DNA from: an uncultured Acidimicrobiia bacterium
Lineage (GTDB): Bacteria > Actinomycetota > Acidimicrobiia > Spongiisociales > JAENVV01
Assembly: GCA_905480085.1 (NCBI GenBank)
Contig: CAJQPD010000002.1
Location: forward strand, 1-7,229
Reading direction: 5' to 3'
DNA length: 7,229 nt
A program made the translations under genes and the position numbers. The notes below the pieces were generated by a model. The model had not been told where the DNA came from. It saw only the letters and a list, made by a program, of their open reading frames with translations, and made no database searches. Of this stretch, positions 1-7,062 are shown one piece after another (the stretch's first letter is position 1; the number at the start of each line of letters is the position of its first letter).

Positions 1-498
1 CCCAATCCATTCCCCAAATCGATCTACGCCAATATTGCTTTCGGAGCCAAAATCGCCGGGATGAAAGACAATCTGGATGATCTTGTCGAGGAGTCCCTCA
101 CCAAGGCTGCTCTGTGGGATGAAGTGAAAGACAAGCTGCATGAATCTGCCAACGCTTTGTCAGGCGGACAACAACAGCGTTTGTGTATCGCCAGGGCCAT
201 TGCGACAAGCCCCGACGTCGTGTTGATGGACGAGCCTGCTTCGGCACTCGACCCGATCGCCACGCTTCGCATCGAGGAACTGATGACCGAACTGAAGCGT
301 GAATACACGATCGTGGTGGTTACGCACAATATGCAGCAAGCGGCGCGGGTGTCGGATCGAACCGCATTCTTCAACGTAGTGGTGGCCGAAGACGGGCATC
401 GGACGGGTCGTCTGGTCGAGTACGGCGACACGCCTACCATCTTCACAAATCCTCGCCAGAAAGCGACAGAGGACTACATCACGGGAAGGTTCGGATGA
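1..498 (+). CDS. pstB: Phosphate ABC transporter ATP-binding protein PstB (5' end missing)
   Basis: PstB is the cytoplasmic ATPase that powers the PstSCAB high-affinity phosphate importer. The reading frame is open from base 1, so the N-terminal part, including the Walker A loop, lies outside the window. The visible 165 residues begin with [15 protein letters not shown], the stretch that normally follows the Q-loop in PstB. Next come the ABC signature LSGGQQQR (157-180), Walker B VVLMDEP (217-237), the D-loop SALDP and the H-loop histidine in [13 protein letters not shown] (codon 325-327). The protein ends in [10 protein letters not shown], the standard PstB C-terminus. Compared with the family as I remember it, the usual Cys in the CSALDP motif is Ala. 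A short extra stretch ([10 protein letters not shown]) also separates the FFN segment from LVEYG. The stop overlaps the phoU start in an ATGA, and upstream pstS/C/A genes are expected. Identification is essentially certain; only the truncation is a limit. Confidence 0.96.
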   Translation, partial: PNPFPKSIYANIAFGAKIAGMKDNLDDLVEESLTKAALWDEVKDKLHESANALSGGQQQRLCIARAIATSPDVVLMDEPASALDPIATLRIEELMTELKREYTIVVVTHNMQQAARVSDRTAFFNVVVAEDGHRTGRLVEYGDTPTIFTNPRQKATEDYITGRFG

Positions 499-1181
499 GC
501 GATCGAAGGCACAGCTTTCACGAGCAACTCGATGGCATGGTCGATGAAGTGGTTTCCATGGGCCAGTACGCTCGTGACATGGTCCAGCGGGCGGGCCAGG
601 CGCTGGTGAGTCGGGACGGACTCGCCGCGGAGCAAGTGATCAAGGATGATGACCCCCTCGATCTTCGGTATTTGAAGCTTGAAGAAGCTTGGCTGCAAAC
701 AATGGCTCTCCAGACCCCCGTGGCAGGAGACTTGAGGGTCATGTCGGTGATACTGCATAGCGGCCATTCCGTTGAGCGCATCGGCGATCAGGCGGTGAGT
801 ACCGCCGCAGCGGTTCGCCTGACTCTCGGGATGCCATCCCAACCGCAGGTCCTTGCCACCGTCGCCGAGATCGTCGACCTGGTGTGCCCGATGGTTGATA
901 CTGCCCTCGATTCTCTGGAACGTCGTGATCTCGATCTTGCGATGTCGGTACCGATCATGGGTCGACCGGTTGAACGGTTGGAACGCTCGATGTATGGACT
1001 GGTGGCCAAGTGCCGCGAAGACGAGGAGCAGCTCGAATGGGCAGTTCGCATGACTGTGGTGGCCCGCAACCTCGGACGGGTAGGGGGGCGGGCGGTTGAC
1101 ATCGCCGAACAAGTCGCTTTCCTACTTTCAGGGGTGTTCCGCGAGTTCACATCAGAGGACTGGGATACGGGACCCACTTGA
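495..1181 (+). CDS. phoU: Phosphate signalling protein PhoU
   Basis: PhoU is a soluble helical-bundle protein thought to connect the Pst transporter with the PhoR-type kinase, silencing the Pho response when phosphate is plentiful. The 228-residue product has the usual length and two repeated three-helix halves. The first half carries [10 protein letters not shown] (residues 74-83) and the metal-binding motif E94-R-I-G-D98. The second half carries [25 protein letters not shown] (in two parts, residues 189-200 and 201-213). There the expected acidic pair of the E/D-xxx-D motif is glycine at both places (G194 and G198), so the second metal site looks lost. The ATG sits in the ATGA overlap with pstB, and GGGAAGG at 483-489 gives a plausible ribosome binding site 5 bases upstream. 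The gene overlaps the following response regulator, and its position between pstB and a two-component pair supports the assignment. Confidence 0.95.
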   Translation: MSDRRHSFHEQLDGMVDEVVSMGQYARDMVQRAGQALVSRDGLAAEQVIKDDDPLDLRYLKLEEAWLQTMALQTPVAGDLRVMSVILHSGHSVERIGDQAVSTAAAVRLTLGMPSQPQVLATVAEIVDLVCPMVDTALDSLERRDLDLAMSVPIMGRPVERLERSMYGLVAKCREDEEQLEWAVRMTVVARNLGRVGGRAVDIAEQVAFLLSGVFREFTSEDWDTGPT

Positions 1182-1870
1182 TGACCGCCTCGCGGACCGT
1201 ACTGATCATCGAGGATGAGCCGGCCCTTTTGGACGCCATCAGATACAGTCTTGAGCGAGAAGGATATGTGGTCCTGGTGGCAGACGACGGGTTGGCAGGC
1301 CTCGAACTCGAGCGCAGAAACAGCCCTGACCTGGTTCTACTCGACCTGATGCTGCCGTCGATGCAGGGATTGGATGTGCTTCGATCTCTGCGTGCGAGAT
1401 CGTCGGTACCGGTGATCGTAGTGACGGCCAGGGACGCGGAAGCAGACAAGGTTGCCGGCCTCGAACTCGGCGCAGACGACTACGTGACGAAGCCCTTCTC
1501 GATGCGAGAGTTGGTTGCCAGAGTCGGAGCCAACCTCAGAAGATCAACGATCGAAGTCGGCGATGACGAAAACATCCTGGTAGGGGGCGATGTTGAATTG
1601 GACGTCGGCAGACATGTTGCATCGGTGCGGGGGATCGAGGTCGATCTCCGTCCCAAGGAGTTCGCCCTCTTGGAGATGCTGATGGAGCGGACCGGGAAAC
1701 TTGTCACGCGAGATGATTTGATCGCCGAGATCTGGGGGTATGACTACTTCGGCGACACCAAAACACTCGACGTTCACGTCAAACGACTGCGTTCCAAGAT
1801 CGAGCGAGACCCCAAGAACCCCGAACACATCGTCACCGTACGCGGCATTGGGTACAAGTTCATCACATGA
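1181..1870 (+). CDS. regX3: OmpR/PhoB-family response regulator, RegX3-like
   Basis: This is a cytoplasmic transcription factor that is phosphorylated by its partner kinase and then binds phosphate-regulon promoters. Residues 6-120 form a receiver domain: acidic pocket E11/D12, phospho-acceptor D55 in LLDLMLP, switch residues T82 and Y101, and conserved K104 in DDYVTKPF. Residues about 130-229 form a winged-helix DNA-binding domain with PKEFALLEMLM, the recognition-helix region GDTKTLDVHVKRLRSKIE, and the C-terminal hairpin VTVRGIGYKF. The receiver and recognition-helix segments resemble mycobacterial RegX3 very closely from memory; PhoB or PhoP would be equally fair names by role. I chose ATG 1181, which shares one base with the phoU stop. 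The TTG at 1178 would add one residue and give a TTGA overlap like the ATGA overlaps on either side. No strong ribosome binding site is visible, so translation is probably coupled to phoU. Confidence 0.95.
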   Translation: MTASRTVLIIEDEPALLDAIRYSLEREGYVVLVADDGLAGLELERRNSPDLVLLDLMLPSMQGLDVLRSLRARSSVPVIVVTARDAEADKVAGLELGADDYVTKPFSMRELVARVGANLRRSTIEVGDDENILVGGDVELDVGRHVASVRGIEVDLRPKEFALLEMLMERTGKLVTRDDLIAEIWGYDYFGDTKTLDVHVKRLRSKIERDPKNPEHIVTVRGIGYKFIT

Positions 1871-3567
1871 AAAGCGGACTCGGTACAAAGCTGGCGGTCT
1901 CGTATGTCCTTTCCGTCGTAGTTGTCTTTGTCGTCACCGCGCTCTTCATCGACCAGGCCGCCCGGTCAGGTTTTATCGAGGAGTTGACTACGAGTACCCA
2001 GGCGCAGAGTCGGGCGGTCGCCGTTGCTCTGGGAACCGGCCCGGTTGATCGATCCGTCAGCGACCTGGCCGAAGCCCTCGGGGTACGGATCACGGTGATC
2101 GACGCCGAGGGTGTTGTGGAGGCGGATTCGACAGCCGACCCGGCGACCATGACCAACCACAACGATCGCCCCGAGATCATTGAAGCCAGGGCAGAGGGTA
2201 TGGGTACTTCGACGAGGCTCAGCCAAACCGTTGGAGAAGACCTTCTCTACGTGGCGATTCGTGATGGAGATCGAGTTGTGCGCCTGGCAGTCCCGCTTGA
2301 AGACGTACGGGAGAGAATGTTCCCGGTCCGGCTTAGGGCCCTCCTTGGTGCGGTGGTGGTGTCCATTGCCGGCCTGGCAGTCGTGGTTGTCGTCAGTCGA
2401 CGAACCCAACGCCTCATGCGGGCACTTACCGCATCGGTCACCCAGATCGCCGCCGGTCGGTCAGCTGAGGAACTGCTCGTCGGAGGCCAGCTTGAGAGTT
2501 CGCCCGAGGTCTCAGAGTTGTCCGAGGCCGTCCGGTCCATGTCGGATCAGATTCGCGCCAGAGTCGGTGAGCTTGAAACCGAGCAAGACCTACGCGATCG
2601 AGTATTGGAAGCTTTGGATGAGGGTGTGTTGCTGTTGAGGGGTGCCCTGGTTGACTATGCCAACCCGGCTGCCCGCCGAATGTTGGGCTCGTCCCTATCG
2701 GCGGATGGACGCCTACGTAACCAGGCGCTTGCCAGCCTGGCAGCCGAGCGGGCTGCCCCTATTCGGATGACGTTTGGAGCGAGACTCGTTGAGGTGGTCG
2801 TGGAACCGTCCGCCGACCAGTCTGTTGTGGTCTTGCGCGATGTCACTGACCGGGTCCGTACCGAGTCGATCCGACGCGACTTTGTGGCCGACGCATCGCA
2901 CGAGTTGAAAACGCCGGTAGCGGCGATTCGGGCGGCCGCAGAGACAATTCAGACGGCTGCCGAAGACGGAGACATGGCAGCGGTAATCCATTTCAGCAGG
3001 CAGGTCGAAGCGAGTGCCTATCGGCTCGGCCGGATCGTGTCGGATCTTCTCGATTTGTCGCGTCTTGAGGCTCGGGATCTTGACGTCGGACCGACCGACC
3101 TGGCGGCTCTCGCCCTGGAGGAAGTAGCGGCGGCCGAACTCGATCATGTGACCGTGACGGTGGATCTGGACCCGGTGGTGATCCAGGGAAGTCCACCGGA
3201 CGTCGCACTCGCCCTCAGGAACCTGCTCAGTAACGCTGCCCGGCATACCGACGCCGGTGGAACCGTGCATGTGGCGGTCAAGACCGAAGGGGACGAGGCC
3301 GTCGTCTCGGTAACCGACAGCGGGTCCGGCATCCCGGCCCGAGATCTGCCGAGGATCTTTGAGCGGTTTTATCGGGTGGATACCGCCCGGTCGAGGCACA
3401 CCGGCGCGACCGGTCTTGGCCTGGCCATCGTCCGCCATGTTGCCGAACGCCATGGTGGACGCGTGGCGGTGCAGAGTGAATTGGGAGTCGGGTCAACGTT
3501 CCGAATCAGCTTTCCACTCCTGACCAGCGGACTTGGCATTGACCAGGTTGCCCGTGATTTCACGTGA
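1867..3567 (+). CDS. phoR: PhoR-type membrane sensor histidine kinase
   Basis: This is a membrane sensor kinase that phosphorylates the adjacent response regulator, most likely in response to phosphate limitation through Pst/PhoU. In order, the 566 residues show the following: TM1 (about 9-28); an extracytoplasmic PAS-like domain (about 35-150, with VRITVIDAEG, ADS and DRPEI); TM2 (about 158-177); HAMP (about 178-232); and a compact PAS domain (about 243-330, VLEALDEGVLLL and YANPAARRMLG). HisKA follows with phospho-accepting H345 in ASHELKTP, then an HATPase domain with N-box N456 (NLLSNAARHT), G1 box D484-S-G-S-G488, F-box FERFYR (498-503) and G2 box G516-L-G518. All catalytic boxes are intact. 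The layout matches PhoR (about 580 aa in Bacillus) better than mycobacterial SenX3 (about 410 aa, short sensor loop). The start overlaps the regulator stop in an ATGA. A 20-bp palindrome spans the stop codon. Confidence 0.93.
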   Translation: MKSGLGTKLAVSYVLSVVVVFVVTALFIDQAARSGFIEELTTSTQAQSRAVAVALGTGPVDRSVSDLAEALGVRITVIDAEGVVEADSTADPATMTNHNDRPEIIEARAEGMGTSTRLSQTVGEDLLYVAIRDGDRVVRLAVPLEDVRERMFPVRLRALLGAVVVSIAGLAVVVVVSRRTQRLMRALTASVTQIAAGRSAEELLVGGQLESSPEVSELSEAVRSMSDQIRARVGELETEQDLRDRVLEALDEGVLLLRGALVDYANPAARRMLGSSLSADGRLRNQALASLAAERAAPIRMTFGARLVEVVVEPSADQSVVVLRDVTDRVRTESIRRDFVADASHELKTPVAAIRAAAETIQTAAEDGDMAAVIHFSRQVEASAYRLGRIVSDLLDLSRLEARDLDVGPTDLAALALEEVAAAELDHVTVTVDLDPVVIQGSPPDVALALRNLLSNAARHTDAGGTVHVAVKTEGDEAVVSVTDSGSGIPARDLPRIFERFYRVDTARSRHTGATGLGLAIVRHVAERHGGRVAVQSELGVGSTFRISFPLLTSGLGIDQVARDFT

Positions 3568-3573
3568 AATCAC
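3554..3573. promoter_or_regulatory. 20-bp perfect palindrome, parS/Noc-site-like
   Basis: The sequence gtgatttcacgtgaaatcac is its own reverse complement over all 20 bases. It spans the last codons and stop of the kinase gene and ends 18 bases before the rnhB start. The central 12 bases, TTTCACGTGAAA, equal the core of the ParB-binding site parS (GTTTCACGTGAAAC). The next base on each side is A/T instead of G/C, as in the Noc-binding site (ATTTCCCGGGAAAT). It has no T-run after it, so it does not look like an intrinsic terminator. It could instead be an operator for an unrelated dimeric regulator acting on rnhB. The palindrome is seen directly; the ParB/Noc link is inference. Confidence 0.45.
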
Positions 3574-3575
3574 AT

Positions 3576-3584
3576 GAGGTAAGG
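3576..3584 (+). promoter_or_regulatory. Ribosome binding site of rnhB
   Basis: GAGGTAAGG lies 7 bases upstream of the GTG at 3592 and fixes that codon as the rnhB start. The ATG at 3574 just upstream is followed almost at once by a TAA stop and cannot serve. Confidence 0.6.
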
Positions 3585-3591
3585 TCCCAGA

Positions 3592-4275
3592 GTGACCGTT
3601 CCAAAGCTTCGTAAGGCACTCCAGCAAAATCCACCCGGATTGTCGTTCGAGCGCGCACACTGGGATGGAGGGCGAAACGTGGTGGCCGGCATCGATGAGG
3701 TTGGTCGTGGTTCGTGGGCTGGACCGCTCACGGTTGTGGCGGCAGTGGTTCCCCGCGACCGCCGGGTATATAAGGTCCGGGACTCGAAAATGCTCTCTGA
3801 AGCCGAGCGAGAGTCCATATTCGAGAGAATCGATGCGTGGGTTGACGCCTGGGCGGTGGGGCACGCGTCACCAGAGGAATGCGATTCGCTGGGCATGTCC
3901 GAAGCACAACGTCTAGCGACCCGGCGGGCGCTCGGGGGCCTTCCGGGAAAGGTCGATGCGGTGCTGGTCGATGGCAACTGGGACTTTGTTGGTCATCGGA
4001 ACACTCAGACGATCATTCGCGGTGACTCCAAGTCCCTCTCGATAGCTGCTGCATCCATCCTTGCCAAGGTAACTCGGGATCGCTTGATGCGATCGGCATC
4101 CGAGCACTACCCGTCATACTCGTTCGATGACAACAAGGGTTACCCATGCCCGCGCCACAAAGCGGCGCTGTCCTGGTATGGCCCATCGCCTATCCATCGT
4201 AAGTCCTGGGTCTTCATGGACCACCTACCGTGGAATGGCCTCGAGCGCGTGGGCCCGCAAGATCGCCTCTTTTGA
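3592..4275 (+). CDS. rnhB: Ribonuclease HII
   Basis: RNase HII is a cytoplasmic endonuclease that nicks the RNA strand of RNA/DNA hybrids and starts removal of ribonucleotides misincorporated into DNA. The 227-residue protein has the family motif GIDEVGRGSWAGP with catalytic D35 and E36, then RDSKMLSEAERE, and VDGN with D127. The block SLSIAAASILAKVTRD carries D163, and NKGYPCPRH follows. The four acidic residues expected to bind the catalytic metals are therefore all present. About 30 residues precede the first motif, and the C-terminus carries GPSPIHRKSWVF, which I associate with actinobacterial RNase HII proteins. The GTG start is supported by GAGGTAAGG 7 bases upstream. The gene lies 24 bases after phoR and may share its transcript, although the palindrome between them could give it separate control. 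This neighbourhood differs from the common rplS-lepB-rnhB arrangement. Confidence 0.95.
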   Translation: MTVPKLRKALQQNPPGLSFERAHWDGGRNVVAGIDEVGRGSWAGPLTVVAAVVPRDRRVYKVRDSKMLSEAERESIFERIDAWVDAWAVGHASPEECDSLGMSEAQRLATRRALGGLPGKVDAVLVDGNWDFVGHRNTQTIIRGDSKSLSIAAASILAKVTRDRLMRSASEHYPSYSFDDNKGYPCPRHKAALSWYGPSPIHRKSWVFMDHLPWNGLERVGPQDRLF

Positions 4276-4302
4276 TTCCCCCCGGATTCGGAGTACTTTT
4301 TG

Positions 4303-4325
4303 CCACAGGGCAACGTCCCGTGTGG
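4303..4325 (+). other. Imperfect inverted repeat between rnhB and ppdK
   Basis: CCACAGGG (4303-4310) and CCCGTGTGG (4317-4325) can pair as an 8-bp stem with one bulged G (4320) around a 6-base loop CAACGT. The repeat lies in the 90-base gap, 28 bases after the rnhB stop and 40 bases before the ppdK start. The T-run CTTTTTG comes before the stem, not after it, so it is not a standard intrinsic terminator for either strand. It may be an operator or a leader hairpin for ppdK. No convincing -35/-10 pair could be assigned in this gap. Confidence 0.3.
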
Positions 4326-4365
4326 ATGGGCGATAGAGTGGCTTGCAAAACGACAAAGGTGATCA

Positions 4366-7026
4366 ATGGCGGACACGTGGGTATTCGATTTCCAGGACGG
4401 CGACGAAACCAATAAAGCCGCACTAGGAGGCAAAGGGGCAGCTCTGGCGAGCATGACCCAGGCCGACCTGCCGGTTCCGCCCGGGTTCACGATAACGACC
4501 GACGCATGCCGCTCGTACCAACAGCAAAGCGTGTTTCCAGACCTCATGTGGAAGCAGGTCGAAGAAGCCATCAGTCGGCTCGAGACGTTGACCGGCAAGA
4601 CATTTGGTTCAGCCGAGAACCCCTTGCTGGTCTCGGTACGGTCGGGGGCTGCCGTCTCCATGCCCGGGATGATGGATACGGTCCTCAACCTCGGCATCAA
4701 TGAGCAGGCCAGAGTGGGTCTGGCTCGAGTGACCGGTGATGATCAGTTCGCCTGGGATTCGTATCGTCGATTTGTCACAATGTTCGGCGAGATCGTCCTT
4801 GGGGTGGCACCAGATCGATTCGAGGGTGCCGTCAAGGCGACTCTCGACATGAACGGGTGTGACACCCCGGGCAATTTGCCGGCCGAGGCGCTATCGGGGT
4901 TGGTCGACCGTTTGAAAGCGATCGTGTACGGCCAGTCGCGACACGAGGTACCGGACGATCCCTACGAGCAACTGCGACTGACGGTTGGGGCGGTCTTTGA
5001 CTCCTGGTCCAACAAGCGTGCGCAGGACTATCGCAATCTGAACGGAATCCCGCACACCCTTGGAACGGCCGTGAACGTTCAAGCGATGGTCTTCGGCAAC
5101 AGTGGCCCGACCTCCGGGACGGGCGTGGCTTTTACTCGCAACCCGACCACCGGCGAAGCTCATCTTTTTGGGGAGTTTCTTCCCGATGCCCAGGGTGAAG
5201 ATGTGGTGGCTGGCATGCGGACTCCGCTGCCGATCGACCATATGGCCGAAACATTCCCGGAAGCATACGGGCAACTTCTCGAGATTGCCGGGCGACTTGA
5301 AACTCGCTACGGCGATATGCAAGACCTTGAGTTCACCGTCGAAAACGGAAAGCTATGGATGTTGCAGACTCGTTCGGGAAAGCGAACCGGCCGGGCGGCG
5401 GTCAAGATTGCCGTCGATATGGCAGCCTCCGGCCTTATCGACGAGCGCCAGGCCCTCCAGCGCGTCTCAGCGGATCAGCTTGAGCAGTTGCTACACCCTC
5501 TGGTTGATCCGACCGCCGAGGTGGAGGTTATCGGGGTGGGCTTGCCAGCGTCACCGGGGGCGGTATCTGGCCAGATCGTTCTGACAGCTGATGCAGCGGT
5601 GGATGCCTCAGAAGCGGGAACGCCGGTGATCTTGGTGCGCCACGAGACAAATCCCGATGACTTTCACGGCATGGTCGCATCCCGGGCAACCCTGACCGCC
5701 CGGGGCGGTGTTACCTCGCATGCGGCTGTCGTGGCCCGGGGCATGGGCAAATCTTGTGTTGTCGGTTGCTCGAATATGCAAGTCGATTTCGAGAAGGGCC
5801 TGGTCCGCTTCGACAACGTCGTTCTGGCAGCGGGGGATTGGATCACGGTCGATGGCAACACCGGCCGTGTGTTGGCCGGACAGGTCGCGACAATCGAGCC
5901 TGAGACCGATGAGGATTTCGACATTCTCATGGGTTGGGCAGACGGTCACAGGAAACTTGGCGTGCGGGCCAATGCGGACACGCCGGAAGACGCCGCCGAG
6001 GCCAGGCGATTGGGCGCTCAGGGCATCGGTTTGTGTCGGACTGAGCACATGTTTTTTGGCGAGGAACGAATCGCGGCCATGCGAGAGATGATTATGGCCC
6101 CGAATGAGGTAGCCCGCCGCGAGGCGCTCGCCAAGCTGGAGCCCTATCAAACCGCTGATTTCGAGGGCATTTTCACCGCGATGGACGGGTTCCCCGTGAC
6201 GATCCGACTGCTCGACCCGCCACTGCATGAATTCCTTCCCAATGAACAGGATCTGGCGCGGGAACTCACCGACTTGAAGCTCCGACTTCGTCTGCTGAAC
6301 GGGCTGGACGATATTGATCGATTGCTGGAGGAGATTCACGATCGTGAGGTCGTCATTGCCCAGGTGCAGCGCCTCGCAGAAGAGAACCCGATGCTCGGAC
6401 ATCGAGGCTGCCGGCTCGGCCTGACCTACCCCGAAGTGACCGAGATGCAAGCCAGAGCGCTGTTTACCGCAGCGGTGCGGTGCGTCGACAGGGGAATCAC
6501 GGTCATGCCGGAAGTTATGGTCCCGCTGGTCGGGTTTGAACCTGAGCTACGAGCCCAGGCGGAGCTGATCAGGTCGGTGGCCGAAGATGTGTTCTCGTAT
6601 CACGGGCTCAGAGTTGATTTTCTGGTCGGTACCATGGTTGAGCTGCCGAGAGCTTGCCTGAGAGCCGACGAGTTGGCGACCGTGGCCGAGTTCTTCTCGT
6701 TCGGTACTAACGACCTCACCCAAATGACGCTCGGTATGAGTCGTGATGACTCGAGCCGGTTCTTGCCAGGCTACGTTCAGCGCGGGGTCCTACCAGCTGA
6801 TCCCTTCCAGACTCTCGATATCGCCGGAGTTGGCGAATTGGTGCGGATCGGTGTGGAACGAGGACGGGGACAACGTCCCGACATGAAGATCGGTGTGTGC
6901 GGCGAACACGGCGGCGATGCCGCTTCGATTGCCTTCTGTCACGACGTCGGTCTCGACTACGTTTCATGCTCGACGTACCGGGTTCCGGTCGCGAGGCTGG
7001 CGGCGGCCCATGCCGCCCTTGCCTAA
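4366..7026 (+). CDS. ppdK: Pyruvate, phosphate dikinase
   Basis: PPDK is a cytoplasmic enzyme that interconverts pyruvate + ATP + Pi with PEP + AMP + PPi, serving gluconeogenesis or PPi-linked glycolysis. The 886 residues contain the nucleotide-binding domain (about 1-350), with GGKGAALASM (21-30), R92 in VSVRSGAAVSMPGMMDT and LQTRSGKRT. The swivelling phosphohistidine domain follows, with GGVTSHAAVVARGMG; H452 is the phosphoryl carrier and T450 the position that regulatory kinases modify in homologues. The C-terminal PEP/pyruvate barrel has R558 (GLCRTEH), R614 (RLLDPPLHEF), GHRGCRLG, E759 (GTMVELPRA), D783 (FGTNDLTQ) and acid/base C845 (VCGEHGGD). All match the Clostridium symbiosum enzyme as I recall it. 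About 17 extra residues lie between LHEF and NPMLGHRG. Close to the C-terminus, SCSTYRVP has Thr where Pro is usual. AAAGGTGATC directly upstream of the ATG is a good ribosome binding site. No PPDK regulatory protein gene is in the window. Confidence 0.97.
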   Translation: MADTWVFDFQDGDETNKAALGGKGAALASMTQADLPVPPGFTITTDACRSYQQQSVFPDLMWKQVEEAISRLETLTGKTFGSAENPLLVSVRSGAAVSMPGMMDTVLNLGINEQARVGLARVTGDDQFAWDSYRRFVTMFGEIVLGVAPDRFEGAVKATLDMNGCDTPGNLPAEALSGLVDRLKAIVYGQSRHEVPDDPYEQLRLTVGAVFDSWSNKRAQDYRNLNGIPHTLGTAVNVQAMVFGNSGPTSGTGVAFTRNPTTGEAHLFGEFLPDAQGEDVVAGMRTPLPIDHMAETFPEAYGQLLEIAGRLETRYGDMQDLEFTVENGKLWMLQTRSGKRTGRAAVKIAVDMAASGLIDERQALQRVSADQLEQLLHPLVDPTAEVEVIGVGLPASPGAVSGQIVLTADAAVDASEAGTPVILVRHETNPDDFHGMVASRATLTARGGVTSHAAVVARGMGKSCVVGCSNMQVDFEKGLVRFDNVVLAAGDWITVDGNTGRVLAGQVATIEPETDEDFDILMGWADGHRKLGVRANADTPEDAAEARRLGAQGIGLCRTEHMFFGEERIAAMREMIMAPNEVARREALAKLEPYQTADFEGIFTAMDGFPVTIRLLDPPLHEFLPNEQDLARELTDLKLRLRLLNGLDDIDRLLEEIHDREVVIAQVQRLAEENPMLGHRGCRLGLTYPEVTEMQARALFTAAVRCVDRGITVMPEVMVPLVGFEPELRAQAELIRSVAEDVFSYHGLRVDFLVGTMVELPRACLRADELATVAEFFSFGTNDLTQMTLGMSRDDSSRFLPGYVQRGVLPADPFQTLDIAGVGELVRIGVERGRGQRPDMKIGVCGEHGGDAASIAFCHDVGLDYVSCSTYRVPVARLAAAHAALA

Positions 7027-7047
7027 TCCTTTCGCGTACCGGCCTAA

Positions 7048-7056
7048 GAGGAGGGG
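7048..7056 (+). promoter_or_regulatory. Ribosome binding site of the crotonase gene
   Basis: GAGGAGGGG is a strong Shine-Dalgarno sequence. Its AGGAGG core ends 8 bases before GTG 7063, which is ideal spacing. The in-frame TTG at 7057 directly abuts it and is too close, so GTG 7063 is the likely start. Confidence 0.65.
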
Positions 7057-7062
7057 TTGACC

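Noticed and set aside
675..690. AAGCTT repeated 4 bases apart (AAGCTTGAAGAAGCTT), a possible operator
   Set aside because: It lies inside phoU and encodes the family-like KLEEA stretch. The half-sites are short and the spacing is easily produced by Lys/Glu/Leu codons.
474..1112. 212-codon open frame on the - strand across phoU
   Set aside because: It is a shadow of phoU: no recognisable domain, and the + strand gene is clearly real.
2713..3453. 246-codon open frame on the - strand inside phoR
   Set aside because: It lies wholly antisense to intact kinase catalytic domains. The product shows no recognisable domain, and long antisense frames are common in G+C-rich coding DNA.
3539..3570. Possible rnhB promoter with TTGACC at 3539-3544 and TGAAAT at 3565-3570
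   Set aside because: The spacer would be 20 bases, too long for a typical housekeeping promoter, and the -10 match is only 4 of 6. Not supported well enough to annotate.
4276..4365. Possible ppdK promoter (TTGCCA at 4300-4305, TAGAGT at 4334-4339)
   Set aside because: The two elements are 28 bases apart and no better-spaced pair was found. A promoter probably exists here or upstream, but cannot be placed by eye.
5608..6450. 280-codon open frame on the - strand inside ppdK
   Set aside because: It is antisense to conserved PPDK active-site regions with no recognisable motif; its length is explained by the codon bias of ppdK.
7027..7062. Possible terminator between ppdK and the crotonase gene
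   Set aside because: The 36-base gap holds no clear stem-loop and no T-run; most of it is the ribosome binding site region of the next gene.
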